NCBI GenBank assembly: GCA_947034895.1
Contig: OX344765.1
Coordinates: 40,925,001 to 40,989,000 of the forward strand
Source of the DNA: Rhytidiadelphus loreus
Taxonomy: Eukaryota > Streptophyta > Bryopsida > Hypnales > Hylocomiaceae
Direction: 5' to 3'
DNA: 64,000 nucleotides
Shown here: piece by piece, positions 23,220-36,432 of the stretch
How the letters are laid out: each line of letters starts with the position of its first letter
Position numbering within the stretch: position 1 is the first letter of the stretch
Made by a program: the position numbers and the translations under genes
Notes under the pieces: generated by a model
What the model was told of the DNA's origin: nothing
The model's database searches: none
What the model saw: only the letters and a program-made list of their open reading frames with translations

Positions 23220-23620
23220 GTTGTTTTCTTCTCATTTTTTCATCCATTCTTTCATCCAGTTTTTTCATCCAGTTTTTTTCATCCAGTTTTTTTCATCCAG
23301 TTTTTCATCCAGTTTTTTCATCCAGTTTTTCATCCAGTTTTTTCATCCAGTTTTTCATCCAGTTTTTCATCCAGTTTTTCATCCAGTTTTTTCATCCAGT
23401 TTTTTCATCCAGTTTTTTCATCCAGTTTTTTCATCCAGTTTTTTCATCCAGTTTTCCCATCCAACTTTTTCATCCACTTTTCCATAAATTGTCATCCAAT
23501 ATTTCTTACTTTTTTGGCTAGTTTTTTTCCCTAAACCACAAATTCTCCGCTCCCTGCTCACCAATCCACGCTCCACGCTCCACGCTCGCATGCTAGCTCC
23601 CTTGTTTGAAGTGCCATATA
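23220..23620 (+). repeat. Minisatellite plus GC-rich head, copy 2 (inverted)
   Basis: About 20 units of TTTTTTCATCCAG (23220-23480) are followed by CATAAATTGTCATCCAA, CTTTTTTGGCTAG and GCTCCCTGCTCACCAATCCA, then CGCTCCACGCTCGCATGCTAG. The reverse complement matches the head and run at 9.74-10.29 kb unit for unit. This copy is more regular, implying recent expansion. Confidence 0.9.
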
Positions 23621-23639
23621 ACTTTTGCATTTGATGTCC

Positions 23640-26600
23640 AGATTTAATAAAATTTGTTGGAAATTTTTTGCTCTTTCTTCTAGTTTGTAAGGAAAAAAAT
23701 TTCAAATCAATCCAAAATGTACCAATTTTTAGAAGCCATTTGAAGTTCATGGGTTCAATTCAAGTTCACCAAATTGCATTTTGATGGTTGCAACCTCAGA
23801 AGCTTGTATCTCCTTCATCCAATGTTTTTTAGAATACCTTTAAAACAATAAAATTTTAATAACCTTGCTTAGATACCAATTCCTTATTTGCAAGTGATGT
23901 AATTAATTCCTTTTCCTTTATAAAAGTTGTTTGCTAACTCAAGTCTATTAGTTACATTTTTTAACCTATGACACATCATATTAAGCTAATGTTGACAATA
24001 CAAAACTTCATCACATAAAAAAGAAAAGTTGCCTATTTATAAAGTGGGTCCAATGTTGAATTTGGAAAGGTGGGTCCAACCTTCATATGAAATGTTGAAT
24101 TCTTTAATTGTCCTTTGCATCTGGAGGGCTATCAAAATAATAGCCCTATAATAAAGGTTCTTAATAAGCATTTTTTTGGATATGAAATGAACAAAGAAGG
24201 ATTGTAAAAATGAAAATATTAAAATGAAAACTTTCATTAAAAAACATATACAGATTAAAACATCATTGAAATCCAATAAACCAATCAAATATGTTTGAAA
24301 CTTCAAACAAAAATAAATATACTAGTGAAGCCCTCATAATGCCTATAGTCTATTAGAATGAACATGCCACTAGTATATCATGATCAATTTGAGTCTATCA
24401 AACTCAACTATTATGCAATGCTTCAAGTCACTCCAAATATTTAAATGTGAGACCAATCCATAGTTTCAATTACTTTTCCACATAAAGATACCCTCATAAA
24501 TGCATCTAATGCTATAAGCCTTCATTTCTACTTCTTTGTGCACTCTTCATCCCATTTTTAAAAAAAGTTGCACTTACATGTGGCTATGCTTGCAAGAATT
24601 ACCGTCACTTTTTTGCCAAATATTAATGAATGTAGACCAAACAAACAAGAAACTCATTAGAAACAGTTAAATATGCTCAAGCATCTACCATAGACTTTTG
24701 ATCACATTCTATCTACAATGTCTCTATAAATTTAATACATTTACTTCTTGACATATCAAATTGTTCTTTGCTATGACATAACTTGACAAGCAACCTATCA
24801 AGCTACAATCAACTTCACAAATGTGATCAATTGCTCACCAAGATTCTACCTCAAACTTGAATTGTCAATCACATACTCATATTCAACATCAAAATAATAG
24901 GTGGATAATTGGTAAGCTTACTTAGAAACTAATTAATTTACTCACTAGGATTCACTAGCTTAGGCCTCAAGGATTGGACTAAAAGTAGAACTATAGAAGC
25001 ATGATGCTTTGGGGCCTTAAGCCTCTAATTGTGTACTTATATGACATTAGCCATAAAACCCTTTCTTTGCCCATTATCTATATATTGTACAAATGTATTG
25101 TTGTATATCCCTTTGGCCTATATTTCCATTTGGTTAGTTGCCCACATTTATACCATATTTACAACAATCCCAAGATTGAGGCTTTAAAACTATTATCCTA
25201 AAAAGTCCTTCATTTGACCTTCAAGTTTTAGGCTAGCCCTATAAATACAAAGTTACATTTTTTTCCAACCTTTACAATTTCAATTTCAATTTTATTTATT
25301 TTTAAAATTTCCTTTATCTAAAAGGCAATAATTTTTGCCCCCTCTTCATTTAAAGACTTTTTGCAATATTAAAGGCATTACAACCTTAAAAGAAAACATT
25401 GGGTACTCCACTCGGCTACTCCACTTGTACAACTAGCTATTCTAGCTTTCAAAGGATGGGTGAGTAACTTGGCTACTCCACTCATACAACTTGCTATACT
25501 AACTTCCAATGGATTGCAATTCTTCTAGTGTGCAAAGCAAAAAGAATTAACATTATACTATGCCACATTACTTTTTGAGGGAATAAAAGCGATGTATGAG
25601 GCGTTTCCAACTCTGACAAAAGTTGCTTAGTTCCCATGACAAAAAGAATCTAAAGGTGTTTCTAATCATTAATAATGCACTTTTCATCCAAAATTGCCGA
25701 ATGTCCCAACATTCGCTCCCAGATGTCTCTAGTGCACGGACAGCCTTAGAATCAACATCAATAGCTGTGCAAGTGTGCAACAACTATTTGCAGTACAGTC
25801 AAACACAGCAACGATCTACAGTTGCCAATATAAAATTCACCTGTGACAAACTTCAACAATAAAATGAAGAATTCAGTGAGATCCCTAATTCGTGTTGTAC
25901 TTAGCAACAATCTCAAAACACGGAGCACTTCAGAATATCAGAGTATTCTAGACATTAATACTTGTAAAGGAGGCATTAAACAGAAATAGATCACACAATA
26001 ATAGCCTTGGTAAATCAGGGAGGCGGGCTCAACAAGCAAAATTATGCAGTCATAGATGACGACAGGTTCCTTCCACACCGCCCTAACAATCAACACTCAG
26101 ACCTGTCTAAATGCTAAATTTTGCAAGGTCAAAGAGTCTTCTACGCAGCTTGCTTCATGATAAATAAACATGGAAGCTGAGAAGTGAAGTCGACTCGAGA
26201 GTTCAGTCCTGAAAAAGCTCCCGCAAGACGCTGTTGTAACTGCGATACTCTTAGTCTGCTCAACATAGAGCACTGTGTAAATTAAAAACTGCAAGAACTC
26301 AAGCAAGCACAAGCGATTGCTCGAAAATTGCAATAACCATCAGATCCTCATGCACCAATTAACCTTAACCTCTACAGGACACTTAAATGACCCCTAGGGG
26401 ATGGTCCAAAATTGTTCAATTATGAGGACTACAATTTGGACTTTTTGGTACTTTAGAGACATGCTCATAATTAGGACAAACCTACATGACGATTTCTGTC
26501 TGTCCAATTTTATTTATTAATTGACTATCACGTGCAATGATTTGATTTTGGTGATATAATTTGGCCATGTATGAATTATTCGATTCAAGTCCTAGACACT

Positions 26601-26902
26601 GCGTTCATGCCATCGCATGTCATCGATTTTCAAGAGCCCTAGTCCAAAAAAGATTACTCTAAAGATTGATGGACATACTGTGATACATTTACGAGACTTG
26701 CGTTCACCCGATTCAGAACATAAAGGGAAGACAAGCAACTACTGTGCCATGAAGAAATGCAACAATTAACAGCACTTAACATTGTCTCAAGTTCAATCAA
26801 AATCACGTACCATGTATGCACGATGATTGTATGCGTCCAGTACAAAACGAAGTAACTATGCCACAAAAACAAGTGCTTCGTCTCTATTCTTCAAGGAACG
26901 AG
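23640..26902. other. Intergenic; 25.6-26.9 kb may be transcribed flank of the 69-aa gene
   Basis: 23640-25560 is AT-rich with no gene seen, apart from a short direct duplication of GGCTACTCCACT (25390-25490). 25570-26900 has a more balanced base composition and lies 3' of the minus-strand 69-aa gene, so it may hold a long 3' UTR or non-coding exons. Short ORFs there resemble nothing I know. Confidence 0.4.
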
Positions 26903-27545
26903 TTAGTTGAGCTTCCGAGGCGTAGGGTCCGGACCAACATCACGAGATCCGGCGTTAATGTAGGGACCCCTCATAATGGCTCCTGGCGACAAAGGTTTAC
27001 TGGAGTCGATGATGGGCTTCGATTGCATCTTGCTGTATCATACACAATACAGTTTCATCAGTAAATTGAGGACTAGAATTATGCAAACGGATTAGGGCTT
27101 ACAACACTAGGGATACAAACAATTGCATAATAATGCAAGAATATGTTTCAAGGTAGGGACACACATTCTCGCCACCCAAATTTTGGGGGGCAACGGATTA
27201 AGAGGATGGAGACCATCTTAAGTCTTTTCAACAGTCACTTTTAAACCATCTACTATATAATATTGAATCATCATAACTTCTACATTACGCATCCTCTTTC
27301 GTTTGCTAACAAGAACATCGTTTAGACCAGTTCAATAACTGGAACTATGCCCAGCACTAAAAGCGGCGAAATAACCAAAGTCGGCTTCAAAACAATACGT
27401 CACTTCTTGTTCGACGCAGCGTAGTTGCAAAACAAAAGCGGCGTTTGAGGGCAAGACTCCATTACCTTAATACAACAGGGAACAACAGACCTGCAGTCGC
27501 AAATGCCACGAGTCCTGAGGCCAAGATTGCGTTTCGTGACACCAT
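26903..27545 (-). CDS. Conserved plant 69-aa single-span membrane protein, 2 exons
   Basis: Exon 1 is 27545-27466 and exon 2 is 27032-26903, both on the minus strand. The intron 27465-27033 has GT-AG ends and the split codon AG/C. The product starts MVSRNAILASGLVAFATAGL, an N-terminal hydrophobic helix (about residues 6-26). A polar tail follows, with SKPIIDSSKPLSPGAIMRG, PYINAGSRDVGPD and C-terminal PRKLN. The layout (membrane anchor, then a KPxIDxSKPL and RGxYxNxGSRDVGxD tail) matches my memory of a widely conserved small plant protein of unknown role. I cannot name it. Each exon is too short to stand out alone, but the join is exact. A T-rich tract and GGTTGCAG just before the start suggest a 5'-UTR intron. 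Confidence 0.8.
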
Positions 27546-29148
27546 TTGAAGTTCCTCTGCAACCGTGCAAAAAACCCTAATGAGTTCCCCTAAACCCTAG
27601 AAATTCATCCCAGGTAAACTAGTCAAAGCATCCAGGGGTTTTGTCAACATGCTCCATTCCGATACACCTAAAACATATTCAACTCACATGAAAATATAAC
27701 CCAGTAAAAACAACCGACACTTCCAAAACTTGCCACCGAAACCTAATTCGCAAAAATTATGAAAAATGCACGAGAATCCGGCACTGAAAACTTCACGAAC
27801 GGGAAGTGAAGAAAGCTGCAAGTGGACACCACCATCACCTCTCGTAACCGAAATCAGAAATTGGCGATGTCTCCGTCTGCAAGCAAACTGAACAGCAATG
27901 TCTTGCTACAATAGTTGAGTAGTTTACGGTCCAGTTACGGTCGAAATCTGAAGATGATGAATAACAGATTTGAAGCACACACATCAGAACATTCTTGCAG
28001 CAACTCACAACTCATCGAGGCATGAAAACTCAAGGCGAGAATGAATCTTTCTATTGTTAAGCATTTGCAATTTGCCATTTCACATTTGGCAACTTTAATT
28101 AATTATGTGGTAGGGAATGTTGACCCTAAACACTAGGCACAGTAAAATCCTAAACACTCACGGCAACCATTCGCTACTTGGACAATGAATGTCGTGAAAA
28201 GTACACTTCATCCAATTCATATTGTTGAAGAACTTTGAAAAAAATTATGTATTACCTTGATGGAAAGAAGAAAGAATGCTATACATGAATCAATGATATA
28301 GATAAGTTGAAGGGGTTTCAATTCATTTTTATAAGTTTTCAAAGGTGTTCTTACTATTTTGGGGTCAAATACTTAGGAGCTAGGTAACTCTTAAGAGTCT
28401 TGAGTCAATTGAGTGGATTAAATGTCTTCCAAAGTTTTTGTGGAAATGAAAAATGGATGAAGTACATTAAAGTATATTGAAAATGTAATTTTTGTCTATT
28501 CTTCATCAATGTGACTGGCGTGGTCTTATAAATCTTTGACATATGATATATGCAAACATTTTTTACTTTAGGAGTCCACTAAGTAGTTTTGTCCTACTTG
28601 GTTTTTTTCCAAAGTCTATCCAAAATGTAGTTAAAATTGCGAATTTAGTATGAAAAGTGCATGAATATAATTAAAAAGTCATTTTTTGGGTTTAACCCCA
28701 AAGAGTTCTTGGTGTAGATTTGGAGATTCTTCAAGAAAAATAAAGACTAAATTGAGACCAATCTAGATATAAAATCTTCATTTATTTGCAACTTTTCTTG
28801 TTCTCTCCATTCATCGATCTATGAATTGATTTAGAACCTTCATAAAAAAATCACAAAGCATTCAAGGAACCACGCAAATTATTTTCCCAAATAATAGGAA
28901 TAATGTTAAAATTTCCACACATATTAGAAGTAATATATATACTATTTTAATGCATTTTTATGAGGAGATAACAGAAAACCTTCTATCTATGTACTTTGAG
29001 TACAAAAAGTCTAGTGGTAGTTACCATGATGTTCATTGATAGCTTGCAAAGTGGGCCAAAAGATTGTCAAATTGACATGATCTTGCACATAAAATTGTAC
29101 CCAAATCTATACAAAATTCTAAAAATTAGGCTAAATATAGATTTTTGC
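27546..29148. other. 5' flank of the 69-aa gene, then AT-rich intergenic
   Basis: 27550-28060 has mixed composition and probably holds the promoter and leader of the minus-strand gene. 28060-29148 is AT-rich with no recognised feature. Confidence 0.4.
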
Positions 29149-29620
29149 TTAACCCCTAAATGCCCAAGGCACTTTGAAGTCAAATAAAATCTTATCAAAG
29201 TGCTATTTTGGATATTTCATTTTAAAGTTAAATAGTGAATAACCTTTAAAGTCTATTTGAAACATCATTTATAATTTTCCTCTTGAAAGCTTTCTACAAG
29301 GGTGTCCATTGCAAATCTTGATTTTTTAGTGTTTGAGACTCTTAGAGATGAATATTTTTTGGGGGAAATCACATTAAAAATTCATTTAAAAAAAATGTAG
29401 AGTAGATTTCGAGAAGTCGTAAATGGATTATGATAATGCATGTTATGTCCATTACCTTTATATTTTTTATGACCTCAATTTTAGATTTGACATGTCTAGT
29501 TTGAATTTGTACGTTTACAATTTTAAGACATTGATCAAACTTATCAAAATGTTGACTTCTTGTTTAGTTTTGAGCAAATTCCAAGAAGTTAAAAAAAAAC
29601 CTTGAATATTTAGAGTCTAA
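29149..29620. mobile_element. TTAA-flanked MITE, family 1 copy A
   Basis: The left end is TTAACCCCTAAATGCCCAAGG and the right end is the diverged complement CCTTGAATATTTAGAGTCTAA. The interior shares CAAGGGTGTCCATTGCAA and AATGTAGAGTAGATTT with the copy at 31.9 kb. No coding capacity. Confidence 0.65.
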
Positions 29621-29772
29621 GGTCACATTGCATGAAAGTGTAAAAGTCATAGAATAACATCAATGAAATTGGCATTCAAGGTTGGTGGTTGCATTGACAC
29701 AAAAGCTTTGAATTCAAATTATGAGAACATTTTTTTCTTCAAATTCACAATGTAGTACCATTGGAAAGGTTT

Positions 29773-30669
29773 TTAACTCCTACATTCTCAAGGCCTTTTT
29801 CCATCAAAAACACTCAAAGCTACCATTTTGATTGCAAAGAGCAAAAAGGTTTTATTTATATTTGTATTTTGCATATCTAACCATACGATCTTGCACTAAG
29901 CTAGTGCAAGAATGTGTAGAATAAAATTTTAAAACTTTGACCATCTAGATTGTAAGATATGTACATTTAAAGTGAAGAAAAAAAAAAAAAAATTGCACTT
30001 TGTTTGACTAGATTTTTTTGACTTTGAATCTTCTTAGTTAAAAAATTTTGTGCTAATAATTTTGAATTTATAATTTTTTACATTAAAGAATTGAATTGAG
30101 AGTCTAGAAAAAAATTCAAATTTACACATAGTTTTCATTCATTAAAAAACTGGTAAGTAGAAGTAGGTTCAAGATTGAAGGGAAAACTAAACCATTTTTT
30201 AAATTCTAAGATGGAATTGAAACACACTAATCTTAATGATGAGATTGATTTAATAAGAAATCTTAACCCTTGTGAAACTTATTTTTTTTGAAAAGTTATT
30301 TTTTCAAAACGATGCTCTAATTGCTCGAAAAACAAGATTGTCCATAACTTTCACATTTCAAATCCAAATAGAATTAATCAACGCTTCCCACGTGGATAAA
30401 AATACAACCTATGAGGATTAATTTTTTAATTTTTTTACTTCAAATTTTTGTAATTTTTTTTCTTGCTTGCCAAACTGAAATTTGGGCTTATTGTGCCATA
30501 ACTTTTCCTCTCGGGCATCAATTGAAATAGAAATTATATTCCCCAAAAGCTAAGGTGTTTTTCTATCTTCTCAAAAAGTTTCAGAAGACCACAACAACTA
30601 TTAAGACCATATGAGTCTGCCCAAAATCCATTTTGTCCCCCAAGGGGATAATAGGACTTTAGGGATTAA
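29773..30669 (-). mobile_element. TTAA-flanked element, family 2 copy E (inverted)
   Basis: This is an inverted, diverged copy of the 36.4-kb element. Its left end (TTAACTCCTACATTCTCAAGG) matches the complement of that element's right end. Its right end (CTTTAGGGATTAA) matches the complement of that element's left end, including the GCCCAAAATCC and TTTGTCCCCC words. Both carry a poly-A/T tract at the same internal place. No coding capacity. Confidence 0.7.
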
Positions 30670-31395
30670 AATGTGCTTCTACTAGTATAATATATGCTTT
30701 CGAATTCCAAAATTTTAGAACAAATAAGACCTTTAAAATGTACAACTAAGAGTTTGGAAATAACATGAATAACACATGAGAACATTGGGAACTTACTAGA
30801 TAAAGGATACACATTGACAAACCTTCAAAGGGTCGCTCTACACCTAGAGGCCTAGCCAATTTGATGTGTCAGGCTCCAAGTCCTCATTTGTGATTAAACC
30901 AAAGGTTGAAATTGGTCCCAACCCCTTTACACCTAAAGTCCAAGCCAATTTGGTGCGATAATTTTTATTTAAAAAAGACATGATCTGACATGGCCCAAGC
31001 TCACTGAATTGAATGCACTAAAATGGGAGGCCAATTCTTAGCCCTCAAGGCCAATGTCAAATTTCAAAAAAAGAAAAATTAATAAAATATTATTATTTTC
31101 AACAAAATAGATCTAACAAATTTTGTGCAATTGGCCTCAATAAGAAGTGGCACAGACTCTAAGTGTAAAGCAACCATGAGGTCCCAATTTCTTTCCAGTG
31201 TTTACCTTAATTTGTATCTATGTACCCAATAATAAATACATAATGAACAATGGCAATCCATCTTAAATAGAATGCATGACAAGATTTCGTTACATGTTCA
31301 ATCATGTATAAAAATATTGTTTTAATTCCTAAATCTCTTTTTACAATTTTTGGCCAACTATAAAAATATTGTAATCCAAATTTGATATTTTTTAT

Positions 31396-31623
31396 TTAAC
31401 CCTTGAACGTCGAGGCGGATGTTTTGTGTCCAATAGATGACAAAGAATCAAACTATATAGGACATAAATGCAACTATTCATCCTCTAAATTTGTTTTGCA
31501 AAAGGAAGATCTTCTACAGTAGTTTGACTTCCAATGACTACTTTTGCAATTTTAGAGGTCAATGATTCACACGGTAATAGAAAAGGAAGATTTTGAGGAT
31601 CCCCCTCGGCGTTTAAGGGTTAA
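31396..31623. mobile_element. TTAA-flanked MITE, 228 bp
   Basis: TTAACCCTTGAACGTCGAGG at the left is matched by CCTCGGCGTTTAAGGGTTAA at the right, nearly perfect ~20-bp terminal inverted repeats bounded by TTAA. It is non-coding. Confidence 0.8.
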
Positions 31624-31908
31624 TTATAGCTTCTACTTTTCATTCTACTCCAATCAAATTTCCTTTAGTGCAATTCCAACAAGTCTTGTAGAAGCTTTGG
31701 TTTGGTTTAAGTTTTTGGAGCAAATGCAAGTCAAATCATAAAACATGTTTCTTTATTACAATTGTTGGATGTGATTGCAGAGATTTATATTTTAATTCAA
31801 ATCTTCAAATCAGTTTATTTTGATGATCTAGACGAAATTTATGATGATTTTAATTTTGAGGATAGGCATAGACTCTCTTCTACAACATTAATTTTGGAAA
31901 TTATTTTC

Positions 31909-32559
31909 TTAACCCCTAAATGCTTGAGGCACCAAATTGTGGTGTTGACAATACTTTGAAGTTGAATAAACCATAATTAAGTTTCTATTTTTAGTAGTTT
32001 GTATTTCTGAAAAACTCTTTTTGAAGTCTGATTTTAGCATCAAAAACTTGATTTTGAAAATGATTGATTATGATTTTCTATTGAAGAATTTGTGCAAGGG
32101 CGTCCATTGCAATCTTGACTTTTTGTAGTGTTGAGGACTCTTGGAAATGAGCCTCAAATACATTAGATCTTGGAGAAAAAATCACATTAGAAATTCATTT
32201 AGAAAAAATGTAGAGTAGATTTTAAGAAGCCATAAATTAATTGGGATTATGCTTTTTAGGCTCGTTTTTAGGCCCTTTATCCTCATATTTTTTGGTGACC
32301 AACTTTTTAGATTTGACATGAGAAAAGAAGATTGAAAGACTTCAAATCACTTTTGCAGATTTTACACCCTCATAATCAAACATTATAATCTTTCAATCCA
32401 TAAGTGATATTTTTTTTCCCTAATAGATATAATTTGAATTTATATGGTCACAATTAAAAAAAAATTGATACAATTTATCTAAATGTTGTCTTTTTGTTCA
32501 ATTTAGAGATAATTCCTAGAAACTCAAAATTAAAAAGACCTTGGGCATTTAGGGGTTAA
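31909..32559. mobile_element. TTAA-flanked MITE, family 1 copy B, 651 bp
   Basis: TTAACCCCTAAATGCTTGAGG at the left pairs with CCTTGGGCATTTAGGGGTTAA at the right. Internal sequence is shared with copy A (GTCCATTGCAA, TGTAGAGTAGATTT). It is non-coding. Confidence 0.8.
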
Positions 32560-33790
32560 TTCCATTTTTAATATTTTTGAAAAACAAAGAAATACAAAAT
32601 CATTTGATGTTGATTGCTTAATACAACACCATCATCTTTGAGCATATTTTCATGTTCCCATTGATTCTACAAAAGTACATTTTACTTCTTCATTCACTCC
32701 AAACAAGCTACTTTGTGTAGTATAGCCCTAAGATGAAGGGACGTTCTTTAGTTGACATGTGTTCACAAACCATTTATTATTGAGCACAAATTCTCTATAA
32801 AACAAAATAAAATAATTCGACAAAAATTTGAAGATTTAATCCCCTATTTCAAGTGGATGAAAATGATATGTTCCTAAGAAAATCTTGGAATGGTACAACC
32901 TTTTGGATGAATGTACATGTTTTTTATGACTCATTTAGTTTACATCTATAATTTGCACATTCTATTCATGAGTCTTCTATATCCATTCATTAAGTTGGGT
33001 TTTTTTGTTTGTTATATTGAGATCTCTTGAACCTTGTGTCCCTTGGTTGTATTCTTTGTATCATCAAAAAGCTCTTTATGAGGAGAGGTATATGGGCTCC
33101 ATTTTGTGGTGTTTGGACCTACGGAGTGAAAGTTATTGAATTTTAAATTTTTTATGAATAAAAAAATTGAATGAAATTTTGAAAAAGACCATAATTTTTA
33201 CATTGCATGTCCAAATGCCACAAAACAAAACCCTTGCATTTCATTGTACATAAAGCTTTCTATTCATATGAAGAACGTAACGTCTAACACCACAACCAAG
33301 TTTTTGCACTCCTTTGTGCATAAAAGATTTTGAATTTCAAAGTTTTCAAAAATTAAAAAAATTAAAATTTATTTTTATTTTTATTTTGGTTGTGGTAATG
33401 ACACATGGCACACTTGACCTTAAATTAGGTTGTTTTCTTTGTTTGTTTTGGTGAGATTTTCAAAACCAAACATCCTTTGGTTGTGTTCTTGCTTTCAAGG
33501 AGGGGTACACAAACTTTGTTTTGTGTCTCACAATAGAAAAGATATTGAATTTCAAAGTTTTTAGAAATTAAAAAATTACTTTTACTTTTATTATATTGTG
33601 GCAATAGCACAAGGCATACTAGTATGGATGAAAAAACTAACTTCAAGTCACTCCCTTTAATGCCAATCCCTTTCTGCATGTCCGAGAATCAATGAAATAT
33701 CAAACTCGAGTCAGTGGAGGATATTCTGGAATATTATTTGTGCATGTTGCCTTGAACATGGCATCAATAAAAGTTGGTATTTGAATATTA
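32560..33790. repeat. Intergenic with two copies of a GTTTGTTTTGTGG dispersed repeat
   Basis: Copies of a dispersed repeat with the words GAGATCTCT(T/A)GAAC, AAAAGCTCT, GGAGGGGTRCACA and TTTGTTTTGTG lie near 33005-33130 and 33425-33545. Further copies occur at about 36105-36235 and 41245-41300. Ends cannot be defined by eye. No gene is seen. Confidence 0.5.
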
Positions 33791-34161
33791 TAAGGTAGAA
33801 TTGCCCATTACTGCCATCCACCTAATTCTGACACCTAGGGAATCGTCCCATTTGCATCAGTGATCCACCCATTACCATAATCCTACCAACCTATAATCAT
33901 AATGGAAATGCACTTGAAAAGCAGAGAAGTCAATCCACACTTTAACAAAGGCTTGCTCATACTTCAACAAGGGTCTACTCATGCTTTAACATTTACCTTT
34001 GAAAAATCACAGAAAATTCAATTTTTGTCAAAATGTCTTCATTCTTTTTGCAAATGACTTCTCTCAAACTTTTTAATCTATGAAAAATGTAGGAGCTCAT
34101 AAATAACTTCTCCAGAATACCTAGATAACAAATATGTATGGTAGTGGGCAATTCTACCTTA
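33791..34161. mobile_element. TA-flanked MITE (TAAGGTAGAATTGCCC), copy 1
   Basis: The left end TAAGGTAGAATTGCCCATTAC pairs with the right end GTAGTGGGCAATTCTACCTTA. It is about 85% similar by eye to the copy at 34540-34921, in the same orientation. It is non-coding. The flanking TA dinucleotides suggest Tc1/mariner-like insertion. Confidence 0.75.
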
Positions 34162-34539
34162 CATGAATCTAGTGGTAAGGTGAAAACACTAAAAATCATC
34201 AAAATAAACAATTCAGTATAGTTGGAGGCACCTTTTTTTAGGAAAAAAAATAGAATATTTATGTAGCATTAGCAATTGAAAATCATGAATTCTACAAAAA
34301 ACAGAATTTCCAAAATTGAACTCCAAAACTTGTCAAATAGTTGAGTCACAATACCAAAATCTACAAAATATATAGTCAATCAATAGTAGTTAAGTATAGG
34401 AATGGTTTAGTTGCACTTTTGGAGACATTTTTAATAGAAGTCTATTAGTGAAGAATGGACACATGGACGGTTTGGGATGTTTTCATTAGAGATACTCAAT
34501 GTTTGTTGTTTATGAGAGCCCCTTGTCATAGGACTCTAC

Positions 34540-34921
34540 TAACATAGAATTACCCATTACCACCATTCACCCAATTCCAACACCTAGGGAATTGTCCCAT
34601 TTGCATTAGTGATCCATCCATTACCATAATCTTATCAACCTATAATCATAATGGCAATGCACTTGAAAAGCGGACACATTAGCCCACGCTTTAACAAGGG
34701 TTTGCCCATACTTCAACAAGGGTCTACTCATGCTTTAACATTTCACCTTTGAAAAATCACAAAAGATTCACTTCTTGTCAAAATGTCTTCATTTTTTTCG
34801 CAAATGACTTCTGTCAAACTTTTCAATCTTTGAAAAATGTGAGAGCCCAAAAATAACTTCTCCAAAATATCTAGATTGCAAATATGTATGGTAATGTATG
34901 GTAATAGGCAGTTCTACCTTA
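34540..34921. mobile_element. TA-flanked MITE, copy 2 (direct repeat of copy 1)
   Basis: It shares CCATTTGCAT(C/T)AGTGATCCA, CAACCTATAATCATAATGG and CAAGGGTCTACTCATGCTTT with copy 1. The ends are TAACATAGAATTACCCATTAC and GGCAGTTCTACCTTA. It is non-coding. Confidence 0.75.
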
Positions 34922-36432
34922 TATTAACTTAGTGCTACAAGGCTTCTTCAGGAGAGGAAAAATTTGAAGCTTCACGCCAAGTTTTAACCTTGAAAGAAAC
35001 ATAGGAATAGATTATTTACCTCAAATGATAAAATTTGAAAATGTTGAATTCATATTTAGAATCCCATATCTGAAATTAGGTGGCAAAGGTTACAAAAGAC
35101 AAAATTGAGATAGAGAGCAACTTTTTACAACCATTGCAAATATGGAAAAAAAATCCAAAAAATTATAACCTTTCTCAACCTAGGGTTTTTTTGAGTGATT
35201 TTTCGTTCAAAAGTGATGAATTTTTTTGGGAATAGTTTTGCAATATACTTTTGCTTTTGTAGGGGATGAAATTGCAAAATACTATCAAATCTTGGGACGA
35301 TATTGCTCCATTTTGGATGAATGTACACTTTTGGAGATGAATAAATAAAATGTCATCCATATATTTTAGGTTTTATCCATTTCCATGGATGTAAATAGCT
35401 TCTTCAATACAATGAAGATTGCTTTCTACACTACCTATTATAAATGAAAAAAAAACTACCTTGTATGCAGTCAAGTACATAGTATTACTTTAGAAAAATC
35501 CCTTGTCATAGGCTAGGTCTTACTAAAATGATGTATCTATTATTGGTACAATATTTTAGTGGAAGTGACACTAATTTATCAAAGTCACACCATTTTAAAT
35601 CATTACAAAGTTGAAATATTACATTATTTATTGTACCAATTTCAACTAAAACAAAATTTCAATAGTGACACTAATTTACACACATACACTATCAATAATA
35701 TGTTATCAATAATATACAAATCAATGTAGAATTCATCTAAAGTAAGTACACCTACAATCAACTAAATAAGCAATTCAACATGGTTTTCATTATTAAGTTG
35801 AAAAAATTTATATAGAGTCTTATTGGTAATCAAAAGGGATTCTAAATTCTCCAAGAATGCATTTTTGGACATTGTATGAACAAATTATGAATTGTCAAAA
35901 GTGTTAAAAAGAAGTGTTCTGAAAATTGCCTTTGGACTCTCATGAATAGTCGAAGTACATTTTAGACAAGAATTTGTAGATGCTGATTTTAGGTGTAGTT
36001 ACCTTACTTTTTGTAGACAAAAGGTACAAAAATCTAAATTTCTCACCTTGACTAATCCATTTATCCATTAAATTAGATAGTTAGTAAGTTAGTTTGTTTT
36101 GTTTGTTTTCTTTTGTTTGTTATAACGAGATCTCTAGAACTGTGTGTCCCCTACTCATGTCTAGGTGCTATTGAAAAGCTCTCTACAAGGAGGGGTGCAC
36201 ATGCTTTGTTTTGTGGCATACAATGTGAAAGTTATGGATTTTTTGAATAATGGGCCAACGGCACAGGGCTACACTAATAAAAGTAAAAATTTGTCCCCCC
36301 CGGGATTGTGCAACGTAGTTGCTAGTTCATTCCAAATCGTTGATTTCAAATATTGATTTATCCAAATATTCTAAACTTTTTCATCCGTGGTAAATTAAAT
36401 AGTATAAGTTCCTGTGTTTATTTATTTATTAT
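34922..36432. other. AT-rich intergenic with one dispersed-repeat copy
   Basis: No gene is seen. The dispersed repeat described at 33 kb has a copy at about 36105-36235, with GAGGGGTGCACATGCTTTG. Confidence 0.5.

Noticed and set aside
23125..23521. Two overlapping plus-strand open frames of about 110-120 codons
   Set aside because: They are translations of the TTTTTTCATCCAG repeat; all frames stay open because the unit lacks stops.
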